From Gonapodya prolifera JEL478 (taxonomy: Eukaryota; Monoblepharomycota; Monoblepharidomycetes; Monoblepharidales; Gonapodyaceae): a stretch of 64,000 nt of DNA. Positions 50,401 through 60,603 of this stretch are shown one piece after another; the stretch's first letter is position 1, and each line of letters opens with the position of its first letter. A model generated the notes under the pieces. The model did not search any database and was not told the origin of the DNA. It saw only the letters and a program-made list of their open reading frames with translations. The DNA lies in the NCBI GenBank assembly GCA_001574975.1, contig KQ965742.1, forward strand, positions 5,696 through 69,695, read 5' to 3'. A program made the position numbers and the translations under genes.

Positions 50401-51838
50401 GTAACTGCTGTATCTGATATTTGTTTTGATAAAGGGGGCAAAAAAAAAAAAAAAAAAAACTGGACGTGCTCTGCAAGAATTTGTGTCTTGTTCCGGAGCT
50501 ATTGTTCGAGACATTGGGAAGCATTCCGTTCCACGGAACATGTTTAATTTTGTTCTACATTGCCAACTTCTGTATTCGGAACCGCCTCTTAGCCACCGAT
50601 TTCTCAAGAGAGTGAGAAACCAGGTGTTTCTAGAGCGCACCACGTAGAGGTGGGCGGGCCATCGCGCTCCACGCAGTGAAATGTTGTCCCGAGCCTGCGC
50701 CGGATTCGCCGGTGACGCCATCTGCATTCCACCCTTCCATTATTCTCCTTATCATATACCTGCTGTCTCCACTCCTCCCAAAAAAAAGACTAGTACAAGC
50801 AGCGATAGCTACATGATATAGCTCACTGAATTGTCCTCGACATAAGGAAAGGGCAACCAAATACAACTGTGACGCTGACGCTTTGGGAGGTCTGACCCCT
50901 CGCCGTATATATTCGGCCAAGGAGAAGATCCAATGGAATCATGGCGGAGGTGATTGCGCGCGAACAGAATTGCTGGGAAAGACGGTTGTGGGCAGAATCG
51001 TATCCAATACCGAACATCTCGCCTCCGTAAACGATGTGATGGGGCAGCATTGAGACAATAGTGGTGTCAACAATATAACAGTGGTATGAGAAAGACAGAT
51101 ACGGGAGAAGAATGGAGATTTGAAGCTGGGCAAGGCTGAGCTCCTTTGAAAGCTAACAGTTGCTGATCCGTTATGTGGTCACGGTGTTCACGGTTGATCC
51201 TGCGACGGGAATGTGTCTGAGCATGGAATTCCTCAACTAGAACTTGCCGATAAGATGGAGAGAGTGTCAATGGATCATTTATCTGATGTGTGGTTTCAGC
51301 ATAATGGAAGCGACAGGCACTAAAGCTCCTTGAAATGAAGTGGAAGTGGGCGGTAAGGTCCGAAATGCGACATATAGCACTGCTGATTGAATTGATACTC
51401 TTCAAGGAAAGAGCGAAGTCGATTCCAATGGAGAAGTAGTCCGGGAAGGGAGAATGGTGCATGATGGGACTGCCAAATGAGATGAACTGAGATGAAGCTG
51501 GCGGCGGGCGGAACTAAGCACAGGATGGAGCCTTTAGATGGGCTGAACAGAGATAATCAGCTCTTGAAGATAGAGTGAGATCCGGTGACGAAGGTTGGGA
51601 AGAGATGCTGGGGGTTCCAAAAGGAGGAAGGCAACCTTGGCGGGTGATGACACCCGACAGGCGAGAAGATGCTTGATCCGATGGTCTGACAGGGCTCAGT
51701 CCTCTGCATATCCGCTGTAGAGCTGCTCTGCGTCAATCCGCCATCGAGTATCATCTTTGATTGGTGATAAGATCTGAGTGGCCGCAGCCCCGTCATCACT
51801 CATCTAAAAAATTCAGCGCCGCAAATCAGAACAAAACG
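50401..51838. other. Intergenic stretch with a 20-nt poly(A) tract
   Basis: Starts as the 3' flank of the CC1-box gene. An uninterrupted run of 20 adenines occupies 50440-50459. Several open frames lie on the - strand at 50.6-51.5 kb (up to 131 codons) but none has a recognisable domain. Confidence 0.35.
50440..50459 (+). repeat. Poly(A) tract, 20 nt
   Basis: Twenty consecutive A residues, 40 bp after the stop codon of the CC1-box gene; the longest homopolymer noticed in the window. Confidence 0.9.
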
Positions 51839-52476
51839 ATGCCTTCTCCTCCGTCTTCCGCCCGCCTGGCACCCGCGTCAATCCTCCGATTCATCACCCA
51901 CATCGTGTCCCTGGCGATCCTCGCCGTCCTCGTACCATTCCGTGTCGCTACCGATCTGTGCGGGGATATGGCAGGAGAAAAAGCTCTACTTCATCGGGCG
52001 ATGGAGCTTGTTTGCGGAACGTGTGAGAGGGTGATGGGCGTGGGTGAGTAGCGATGGTTTGGACAGGCAAAATTGCAGCTGCTGATGTTGGTTCGCCGGG
52101 AGGAGATGCGGAAATCGGTGGGAAGAAGAGCGCGGGAGTTAACAGCGCAAATGCAATTCGAGCTGAGGAAAACAATAACCGACCGGAGCATCGAGGTGCG
52201 TTTCCGCCCCGCCGACAAGGTTTTCACCTTGCACCATGCATACCCTGCACCTCGTTCCTAGGCCCATCTTCTTACACCACCTCTCGACACGCTGGTGTTG
52301 TCCACCCTCGCCCCATCAAGGCAACCAACTCCAAAACGCGACCCGCGTTGGAGCTGTACCTGTCATCAGAAGTGCTCGAGCTGCAAGCGGAGGGGCAGGG
52401 GAAGGAGGGAGGCGTCGGACAAGAGGCAGAGAAGAAGAGGGTGACGAGCGTAGGAGGGTTGGACTTTCAGGGATGA
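51839..52476 (+). CDS. Small hypothetical membrane protein
   Basis: ATG 51839 (MPSPPSSARLAPASILRF) leads into one hydrophobic helix (ITHIVSLAILAVLVPF). A phase-0 splice (GTGGGT donor at 52040; intron only about 26-39 nt) continues with a basic amphipathic coil: LQLLMLVRREEMRKSVGRRA, ELTAQMQFELRKTITDRSIE. A further exon may give ALELYLSSEVLELQAEG and end at 52476. The helix-plus-coil pattern looks coding, but the first intron is very short and no family is recognised. Confidence 0.4.
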
Positions 52477-52662
52477 AGACATCTCAACCTTCTTCTTTCC
52501 TTCCTCTTGCGTTTGGTACAAAATTCTTGGGGCTAACTAGGCGTACGCCAAACCGGGTTTCCACTTAAAGTACTTCGCTTCCGGAGAGGCAGCTGAGAGA
52601 TGCATTTGTATTGCTCGAATACATACGTATTGCAAAAATAAAGACTGTCCAAAAAGTCCATT

Positions 52663-54317
52663 CTATTTCTCGCTCTTCCCGAAAACCTCAAGGGCCACTT
52701 TATCGCACACGTCGCCGACGGTCAAGTTCCCGTCGAGCGCCTTCCCCCCGTCCACCGTGGCACACATCACATCCACAGCCACTTTCACAGCCCGCGCAAA
52801 CGCATCCCCGACCTCGGGCGGCACGACACCCTCCCTCCACGAGACCAACGCCGAGAGGTCCACACCGCCGTCACCTGCAGGACACCCGACCAAGTCCACG
52901 CCAAACACGCCCGATACTGGACTCGCCGTCTGGGCGAACCACACGCGCCGCAACCCTTTCGCCAGGGAGGCGCTTACCGGTGGAGACCGCGGAAGAGGGC
53001 CCAGGTTGGAGATCTCGCACGACGCGCGATACGGCGTGCCCGACGCTGCCTGCTTGCGCAAGCGATGTTCCCAACCCGTGGGAGCTGGTTCGACCACGCC
53101 ATTGTCAACAACGGTGAAGTCCGAAAGAGGTCGATCCGGGCTGTCCAGCTCGGGGAGGAACTTGAGTGTGCCCAGTTCGGTCGCTGCTTCGCGGAGGAGG
53201 GCGGGGTCGTGGGAGAGTGTGTGCATGTGGGCGATGAGTGCAGCGAGGGTTCTGGAGCATTCCGCGGTGCGTTCGAAATGCCAGGTGGACCCGCCGACGT
53301 AGTTGCCGGTCAGTTGAGGATGTCCCAGCTCGTCTTTGCGGAGAGATATGGGCCAGGAGATGGAGAGGCTGGTCGGTACGTCAGCGCTGGGGTAGGTCGA
53401 GGTGGCAACAATGAGCGCGATGCCGACGCATGCCTGCAGAACAGCGTGGATTGTGCCTCCTCCGGCGGCACGACCAAGCCTTTTGAGGGAAGATGTGGTG
53501 GAAGATGATAGCGAAAGGCCGACGCGGCGAACGGGGCACGATGCGGGAGGCCGTAGAATGTGGGAACCGTGAGGCCAGGCTGTGTCGTCGAGGGCGAATC
53601 GGCGGAGGAATTGCGGGAGGTTGGGCCCGATTACTTCGCGGAAGATGAGACGGGCAATTTGGGTTGGGGTGAGAGTGTATTCGGGGATGGAGTCCTCGGC
53701 ACTTGGAGGGAGTTGGGAAATGTCCCCGGGGATGGGAAATGTGGCAACATCGGCGAGGAGGGCGTGCAGGATTCCAAGCGTCGAGCGTCCATCGCCCAGA
53801 CAGTGGTGCACCGTGACCCCCAGAAGAGTGGCACTGGAGCCGTCTGACGTGCGTATTTGCCGGACAGAGACTCGGAGCAAAGGTCCGTTTCGAAAGTCAA
53901 TCAACTCTTGGCCATACTTGTGTTCGACGTCTATGGCCTCTTCAATGGTGAGATTATGGTCGGGATCAGCCACGAGGTCCCTAGCGCTCCATTTGGTGTC
54001 TGCGAGCGTCCACCGCGGTTTCCGAGTCCACCAATCAGTCACACGGCATCGCATCAGGGGATAGGAATCCAAGAGGCGGTCTAGTTTGGGGATTATCAAA
54101 TCTGTTCGGAGGGTGAACGACAATTGATGAGTGCAATTTGCCGATTCGGAGATGCCACAATCGACGCACCAACGACTTGATTTTGCGGGATTCCCACGAG
54201 TTCCGCCCCGCAGAAGACTATGGGTGCGAATCCCGATTGGGATCGGGCGAGCGAGTAGCGTTCATGCAAGGCTGGTGAAGAAGACGTGAGAGAGCTCTCC
54301 AACCCAGATGCGTGCAT
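52663..54317 (-). CDS. Alcohol acetyltransferase-like / condensation-fold acyltransferase
   Basis: ATG 54317 begins MHASGLESSLTSSS, then ALHERYSLARSQSGFAPIVF, typical of the start of fungal AATase-type proteins. A 68-nt intron (54102-54169, GTGCGT..CAG, phase 1) joins NQVV to DLIIPKLDRLLDSYPLMRC. The catalytic HxxxDG motif appears as VTVHHCLGDGRST. Further conserved parts are SISWPISLRKDELGHPQLTG with NYVGG, and CEISNLGPLP near the C-terminus; stop at 52663. About 530 residues fits the family (acyl-CoA:alcohol O-acyltransferases related to NRPS condensation domains). Substrates cannot be deduced. Unlike its neighbours it has a long, nearly intron-free main exon (about 1.4 kb). Confidence 0.75.
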
Positions 54318-54627
54318 CTCTCCACTCACCCAAGAGTCTCTCCATCATCCACGCTGTATTTCTTGTTCCTTATATTGCAATCGCCAACGCAGACTTCTTT
54401 TATCAGACTTCGGATGCAAAAGGCTCGGTAGAATCCATGCTCCTGCTGCTGCCGCCGACCGAAGACCAACCTCATTCTCGGTTCGGTCGCTCCGTATTTC
54501 CCCAGACACGCAAGCCTATGCTCATGACTTCACGTTTATTGATACCAATGACCAACGAACAAAAGAAAGTTGCAGCTCTTCTCCCTCTTAAAAACAAAAA
54601 CAACTTGCTTAACAAATACACTGTCGC

Positions 54628-56194
54628 CTAAGCGCTTTCACCCGGAACAATCTCGAGCCAGACTTCCACGCCATGACCATCCTCTCCCGTACCGGCGGCC
54701 CACCAGGCCCTGGTACCTTCCACACTCCACTTGGCCGCCTGGTTTCCCTCGGGCCCCACCAACTGCATCGCCTCGACGAAGCGAGACATGGACGCGCGCA
54801 TCTTGCTCACTTCGTGGGCGAAGCGGCGAGGACAGGCCGGGGCCGACGCGTGGATCGGAAGACGGACAGCCGCAATGAGGAGAGCCGGGTTGGTTGAAAC
54901 GTGAAGCGACTCGTCAAGGGGCACGGGGGGCAATGGGTCCAGTGGAACATCCAGAGGGTGAGACACCGACGCCGAGTGAGAGGCAGTAGGAAGAGACAGA
55001 AGAAGGGGTCGAAGCTGGACGAAAGCAAAGGGACAGAGTGATGAGTCACACCGTACAAAAACGATGCATTGGAATGCACCCCGCTGCACAGGAACACTCA
55101 CCATGTGCACCGGCTGGTTCCTCGAGTTCCGTCCGCTGACGTACGCCATCTCGGGGCTGGGTCCCAGCATGAGGTTCTGCTCGTGCCTCTCCGTGACTTC
55201 AAGAAGCCCGTGGGCGGGGACCCTCCGCACTTCAACCGTCAGATCCGTATCCGCAATGACCGCAAAGGTAACGTGCGGCAGCTCCATGGGAAGGGTGGGC
55301 ATAGAGTCGACTTGTCCGAGCAATACGTCGGGCCGGAACAGCGGGGACGGCTCGGCAACGGGGAACGGAAGAGGGCGAGGACGGCCCCACGGGGCCGGAA
55401 TGCCATCGGCAAGTTGGTGCACTTGTCCCTTCTCTCCGTGGTGGACGGGCACCAGCTCGACGGGGGGTTCCGCCGGGACCATTGCGACGCCGGAAGCCAC
55501 ATCAGCTCCGTCCTGGGGGAACGGAATGTGTCCGTGGAAGTGGTGGTGGTAGCCCATATCACCGCCGCCGTGGCCGTGGTAGTGGTGCCTCGACCCGGCA
55601 AGGAACCTCTGTGCGCCGCGCGGGTCGACGAGGGTCCACACCTGGAGGCCGGCTTGCACGACAAGGAGGAACACCATATAGATGAGCGCCGTGCACGCAA
55701 AGGCCCTGAACACGCGCACGGCGAGGCTGCACACGCGCGCCCACGCAGAGGGGTCCTCGGTGAGGTCGTCGTCCACGTCCGAGAAGTCGTCCCCGCCGTC
55801 CTCGCTAGGCGACTCGGCATCCTCGTGGGCCCGGTACGCAGGCGGCACGAGCGGGATCTTAACGTCGCCCTGCGCAGACCACGCGCCGGGGGTCCAGCGG
55901 GTGTCGTAGGCCGGGGGTGGGAGCGGGTCGGCGAGTGCGGGGGAGCTCGTGACCGGGAGGAGGGGGTGGCGCTGGGGGCGACGAGGAGGGTCGAGTACAA
56001 GCGTGAACTCTTCTACTGTGCGAAAGAAAATCGCATCGAGAACTCACAGCCTCGGCTTCCTCGTTGTCACCCTTGTGTGATTCGAACTCGGGAGCACTCT
56101 CGGGAAGTACGACCTCGGAGGCCAGCTCCGCCTGAGCAATCGGAGTCATTTCTTCTGAAGCGTTGTTGACTTGTGAAGCGGTTTCGTCGGACAT
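54628..56194 (-). CDS. Single-pass membrane protein with PPxY motifs and a His-rich segment
   Basis: ATG 56194 begins MSDETASQVNNASEEM and an acidic N-terminal region. The following exon contains two PPxY sequences (PPPAYDTRW and VPPAYRAHE), a Ser/Asp-rich acidic patch (SEDGGDDFSDVDDDLTEDPS), one transmembrane helix (ACTALIYMVFLLVVQAGLQV) and then RHHYHGHGGGDMGYHHHFHG with nine histidines. A roughly 330-residue globular C-terminal part follows (ELPHVTFAVIADTDLTVEVR; TRAWWAAGTGEDGHGVEVWL), stop at 54628. An intron at about 55022-55104 (GTGAGT..CAG) is read through by the open frame but is better removed. The splice between exons 1 and 2 (about 56.0 kb) is not resolved in phase. No known family; PPxY motifs suggest binding to WW-domain (Rsp5-type) ubiquitin ligases. 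Confidence 0.65.
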
Positions 56195-56743
56195 TGGCTG
56201 GGTCTGTTCAAGAAGGGTGGGTCACGAGGTCAGTTCGAGGCAGGTTACATACAGGGTCGCTTCACATCGACACCACGAAAACAAATCCAGGGTGAATAGA
56301 GGCACTCGAGCAGGTCGTGAAACGTACGGCAGCCATCGTTTTTGGTGATTGGACGTGGTCCCGCCGGAGTTCGGTACAGAGGGGCTGCGGGCTCATTTTG
56401 CGGCCACGGCAAGGCATCCATCTGTCACATCTCCTGACCCAACCTTCCCATTCTGGCAGGTTCAAGCAACAGCTTGAAAGTTTTAGGCAATTCCGAAATT
56501 CAAAAGATTTTAAACAGGAATCTCATTAAAAGGAATTGGACATAAAAAACCACCAATTACAATCATCCCAACCAAAACAAAAACATGTGTGTGCAAGTCC
56601 ATGTTCACGCTACTCTCAAGTCCGACACCAACCGACCCCTTGAGAGACATTCAGAGTATCCCACAACGTGGCTCGCCCTTCCCTCCCGAACTCGGCTCCG
56701 GCTAACGAGCCAGCGTCGCCGCAACCCCCGACACACAACCACA

Positions 56744-57363
56744 TCACATCGCATTGTAGGGGAACGTCTCGTCGAATCCCCGTGGGTCCTGCCACCAGTT
56801 TGTGCCCTGCGCCATGCCGGGCATCATCGTTCCCGTGCCGCCTCCACTAGGAGCGGGAGCGGGAGCAGCACCAGCACCACCTGCAGCTACATTGTCATGC
56901 AAGGGGTTATCCCAGGGGATGCAAGGGGGTCGCAGTGTGAAAAAATGCAGTGCAATCTGGTCACAGGGACAGATTACTCACCTGGTGTTGGTGAAGGAAT
57001 CATGGTCATAGTACCCATAGTACCCGCCATCGTTGCGCTCATCATCATCGTTGCGGTGCCTTGCATAGTCATACTCATGCCCTGCGTCGCTGAGGCAGCT
57101 TGTGCAATGAGTGCTTGCTGGTTGACCATGTCCGCCTCTGCCGCCATCTTCTGATTTCGCACCACGACCCCAATGGCCGCACCGGCGCCCGCGAGGGCAA
57201 GCACCCCGATAGCGACTCCCGCCCAGATGAAGCGCCGCCGTCTGGAGCGTTCGGAAGACCGCTCGTAGTTCTCGCGGTCGTTGTAGGGGATGGTGGACAC
57301 ACCGCGGGGCACGTCGAGCGTCGTCTGCATCCACGGGGGCACGAGGTCGTTGCGATCGCCCAT
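56744..57363 (-). CDS. Single-pass membrane protein with Met-rich ectodomain
   Basis: ATG 57363 begins MGDRNDLVPPWMQTTLDVPR, then an Arg-rich juxtamembrane run (SERSRRRRF) and one helix (IWAGVAIGVLALAGAGAAIG). The other side of the membrane carries a short helix (NQKMAAEADMVNQQALIAQA) and a strongly Met/Thr-rich segment (GMSMTMQGTATMMMSATMAG and TMGTMTMIP; 11 Met in about 29 residues). After an intron a Gly/Ala/Pro-rich stretch and MPGMAQGTNWWQDPRGFDET end at a stop at 56744. The Met pattern recalls copper-binding Mets motifs of Ctr-type transporters, but there is no Ctr membrane domain. Family unknown. Confidence 0.6.
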
Positions 57364-58260
57364 GGTGTTGGATTTGCGGAGATTCGAGGGAGTGGAGAGC
57401 AGGATTCCGTCCAATGAAGGGGAAACCTAGCTGGAGGCTGGCGGCGTGGTGCAACCAGATCATAATCGCCTCCGATCTCCTCTGTCAGCGGCAACACCCT
57501 GTGGCCCTACTCCTTCTGCCCCCCCCGTCTTAACTCTTCCAGCCCCTTTGCCTGCACGCACTCTAAAATTTCGCTGAGACATCGGAGAAGAATGGGCTTC
57601 CACTATCTTCAGCGCCTTCTTACCACACAGTCTTGGCGTTGTCACTTGGTCACTTGTTTACATCTCTTGGCATTCTTGTTTAAATCATCTGCGCTTTATT
57701 GACTCTCAAAAACGACGAAAAGCCCCTCTGCAAGTGGTCGGCAAGTGCGCGCAAGAAAAGGTCCCCCGCGAAAACGCCCCGCAGAAGCCCCTGGGCAAAG
57801 TGAGGGACAGCGACCACTTGCACTTGCACTCTCACATTTGTCCATAATTAGTCCTCGCAAATTTGAGTGATTTAAAATGCAGTGCAAGTGCTGACACTTG
57901 CAGAAACGCCTCTCACTGTCTTACACGGCAACAGCGGTGTGGTTGGTGTAATTTGGGATTTTTCTTGTCATACTCATCCTTACGCAACCACTGAGTTGAC
58001 ACAGAGTATTCTGCAGGACGATATGAGTTGGCCAGAGTGAAGGCAAATAGAGTGTGTATGTTATGCACTTTCGAATTGAGACACACTAAATCATAGAGTT
58101 ACTTCATTCATTGAGAAAAGCCAGCTAGCTGCTTTTAGCGAAGATCCAGACGCTGTTATCCGGTTTTAGAAAAGACTGACTTTGGTCATTGATTGGGTCA
58201 AGAATCGCCGAACATTTGCACTGTGGGGTGCACACTAAACTTTCATAGCTTTGGCCCGCG
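57364..58260. other. Divergent intergenic region with an E-box cluster
   Basis: Separates the Met-rich membrane protein gene (-) from the MFS gene (+). No coding sequence recognised. Contains the CACTTG/CAAGTG cluster at 57643-57900 and, near 58115, a perfect 10-bp palindrome CAGCTAGCTG. Confidence 0.5.
57643..57900. promoter_or_regulatory. Cluster of eight CACTTG/CAAGTG (CANNTG) hexamers
   Basis: The hexamer occurs at 57643, 57651, 57731, 57742, 57815, 57821, 57885 and 57895, in both orientations. Most lie in the longer context GCAAGTG or CACTTGC, and some as close pairs (8-11 bp apart). About one copy per 2 kb is expected by chance on both strands combined. CANNTG is the consensus of bHLH factors. 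The cluster is 280-540 bp upstream of the Met-rich protein gene and 360-620 bp upstream of the MFS gene. Confidence 0.5.
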
Positions 58261-60342
58261 ATGTTCGCAAATGAATTGAGCTTCACCCATCGAATATCTC
58301 TCGTGTTTTTCGCCTGCATCGCTGCATGGCTGACGGTCGGGGTCACGTATGGGTGGGTTTGCAGATTGCTTCCGCGTGATGATCGCCGCTAAAATGAGCG
58401 CTTCCCTCCATCATCGGTGCCTACCAACCACACAATATGCTATCCCTGATGATGAATCTTGCATGGATGGGCTTGCCTCGTGTCACCTGAAGCTTCCAAG
58501 CGCTCAAGTGGGTCTTAGAGAAGGAGGGTGTCTATGAGTCACTCTGCAAAGACGGGGAAGCGAAACCGTGCCCCGCGCAAAGTGAGTTTCAGGCGAAAGT
58601 GTTGGCTGGCGGGGCATCACAAGACGAAGTCACGTATACCCCTCTTGAGAAGTTGTCCGACTCTCCTTGATGTTTTCCGCTGCTGCTTTGTCGACGGCCA
58701 TGTCGCAGCTGCCTGCCGGCACGATTCTCGACTACATTGGCCCAAAATACACGTTCGGGCTGGGTAGTTTTGTATTTGGGATCGGGAATCTGCTTCTCGC
58801 AATAAGCACACCCGGTACGTCGCGTGAATAAGAGCGCAATCGTCGCAAAGCGCAGCGGCTCAACTTCACCTCCCAAAAGCTTTTGATGGTTACATCGCCG
58901 GGTTTGTCCTCATGTCCTTCGGCGGGTGCGTATCTTGCTCTCCCCCCCACCCCATTTCGGCTCATTCCTGCACTCCACAGTCTCCTCATGTACATGGCCA
59001 TCATCCACATCAGCCTGACATTCCCCAACCGCTCCGGCACCATTATGGCGCTGCTCTCTGGCGGGTTCGACACTTCTGCGGTCGTCTTCCCAATCTACCA
59101 GCTCGTGTACCGCTTGAGCGACGGCTACGTAACCCCGCGCGTGTGGTTTCTTGGATACCTCGTCGTTCCGGTGGCTCTCCTCTTCGCAAATTTTGCCCTC
59201 CAGCCCAACGAATCGTTGGAGTGGTTCGACGATTCGCCAAGCTCGAAAGCCAACCGCGAAAAGGCAAAACAGCGGGAAAACCTTGACGCTGCAGGTATGG
59301 GAGTAGATGTGGTTCATGTAGATTCGGACGACACTGTTGGACCACCGCCCAAGGAAGCCGAGTCCAAAGTGGTGAAGGTGGCACGTTCTGGAGAAGACGA
59401 AAACACGCCCCTGTTGGGAGAGGTCACTCCAGAAGCCGTTGAGTCAGCTGCAGCTCACGTAGATCCGCCGAGCAAATTGAGTCAGCGGCAGCAGTTTATC
59501 CAGACGCTATCTGCGTGGTCTCAGCTTGCTACTCCCGAGTGGTTCCTAAACACCTTGTGGATGTTCTTCTTCATGATGAGGATCAACTTTTACATCACGA
59601 GTGTCGCAGAGCAGTTGAGCGAGAAGCACATTCCTGGAGGTTCCGCGACACCGGAAGAGGAACAGGCCATGCGTGACACCATTTTGAACGTGTTCAATTA
59701 TACGCTTTCACTTGGAGCCACTGCGACAATCCCCGTTGTTGGGTGGTTGCTCGACAACTTTCCAATTCATGTCAATCTCGTTGGACAATTCTTTGTCTTT
59801 GCGGCTCCTTTTGCTCTCTTTGGGTGGGCTCCAGATCTAACTATCCTGCAAAACAGTTTTGAACTTACAACCGTGTTTTCCAGACTTTCTTCCAACCTAT
59901 CTAGCCAGTATATTGTTGCCTTATGCGGCGGTTTTCTGCGGCCTTTCATGTACAGTGCGACGATAACCTATGCGAGCCAGACTTTTGGGTTCAAAAGTTT
60001 TGGTCGAGTTTATGGTAAGTCTTTCTTTTCCCGAGTCTGTTCACTTACCATTTTGGGACTTCATTCTTCTTGTTGATAGGATTACAGATGTTTCTGTGCG
60101 GATTCTCCAACATCATTCAGTATCAGATCAATTCATTTGTCCTCAACGGTCAACATGGGCATTACTTCCTTGCGAACCTGGTATGAAGATTTTCTTTCAA
60201 GTTTTCGATTGCCGTTTCAGCATCTCCGTTCCTCCAGCTCCTCACCTTTATTCAACCCATTGTTCTTATATTTCCGTTGTACCTGATCCGGATGCACAGA
60301 CGAGAAATGCACGCGAAAGCAGTCGCAATGTCGAGCAGTTAG
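58261..60342 (+). CDS. MFS transporter, Fmp42/SLC43-like
   Basis: ATG 58261 begins with a first helix ISLVFFACIAAWLTVGVTYG. Exon 2 gives FQALKWVLEKEGVYESLCKD. Exon 3 gives LSLMFSAAALSTAMSQLPAG with TILDYIGPKYTFGLGS, the conserved LPxGxxLDxxGP motif after helix 2. Exon 4 gives DGYIAGFVLMSFGG. The long exon 5 carries MAIIHISLTFPNRSG, the acidic central loop, LWMFFFMMRINFYITSVAEQ and VVGWLLDNFPIHVNLVG. Exon 6 gives MFLCGFSNIIQYQINSFVLN, and the last exon the final helix LTFIQPIVLIFPLYLIRMHR, stop at 60342. This arrangement matches fungal vacuolar/membrane Fmp42-like proteins, distant relatives of SLC43 amino-acid transporters. Substrate unknown. Confidence 0.75.
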
Positions 60343-60603
60343 ATGCACCGCACGATTTTGTCGCACTAGTTTTGGCCCTGTATCTAGACGCACACTATTC
60401 ACAACTTCTTGCATTATACAAGCACATCCATGCATCTCATGTGAAAGTTTTAAGTCCAAATGTACCCGCACCGAAACAAATCAAAAGCTCGCATTTACAC
60501 GGTGACATGCAAAATTATTCCAAAACGTGTATGCGACGTGGCAGTGAAGTCCCAAATGGCTATTGTATAGTCCTATTTTTCGCAGAGAAACAGTTCGCCT
60601 CCG

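Noticed and set aside
50401-50460. CC1-box gene as a retrotransposed copy with a poly(A) tail
   Set aside because: The gene keeps a phase-1 intron with proper splice signals, so the 20-A tract after the stop is probably just a homopolymer in the 3' flank.
54096-54170. Apparent frameshift near the start of the acyltransferase gene
   Set aside because: A 68-nt interval with GTGCGT donor and CAG acceptor (54102-54169) joins the two frames exactly in phase, so it is an intron. The continuous frame below it opens on a TTG, not a real start.
56085-56110. B-box-like sequence (GAGTTCGAATC on the - strand) suggesting a tRNA
   Set aside because: It lies inside a coding exon (EFESHKGD) and no A box or cloverleaf can be formed around it.
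55069-56169. A 366-codon + strand frame opposite the His-rich membrane protein
   Set aside because: Mirror of a GC-rich coding region with no domain. The - strand frame has a transmembrane helix, PPxY motifs and splice sites.
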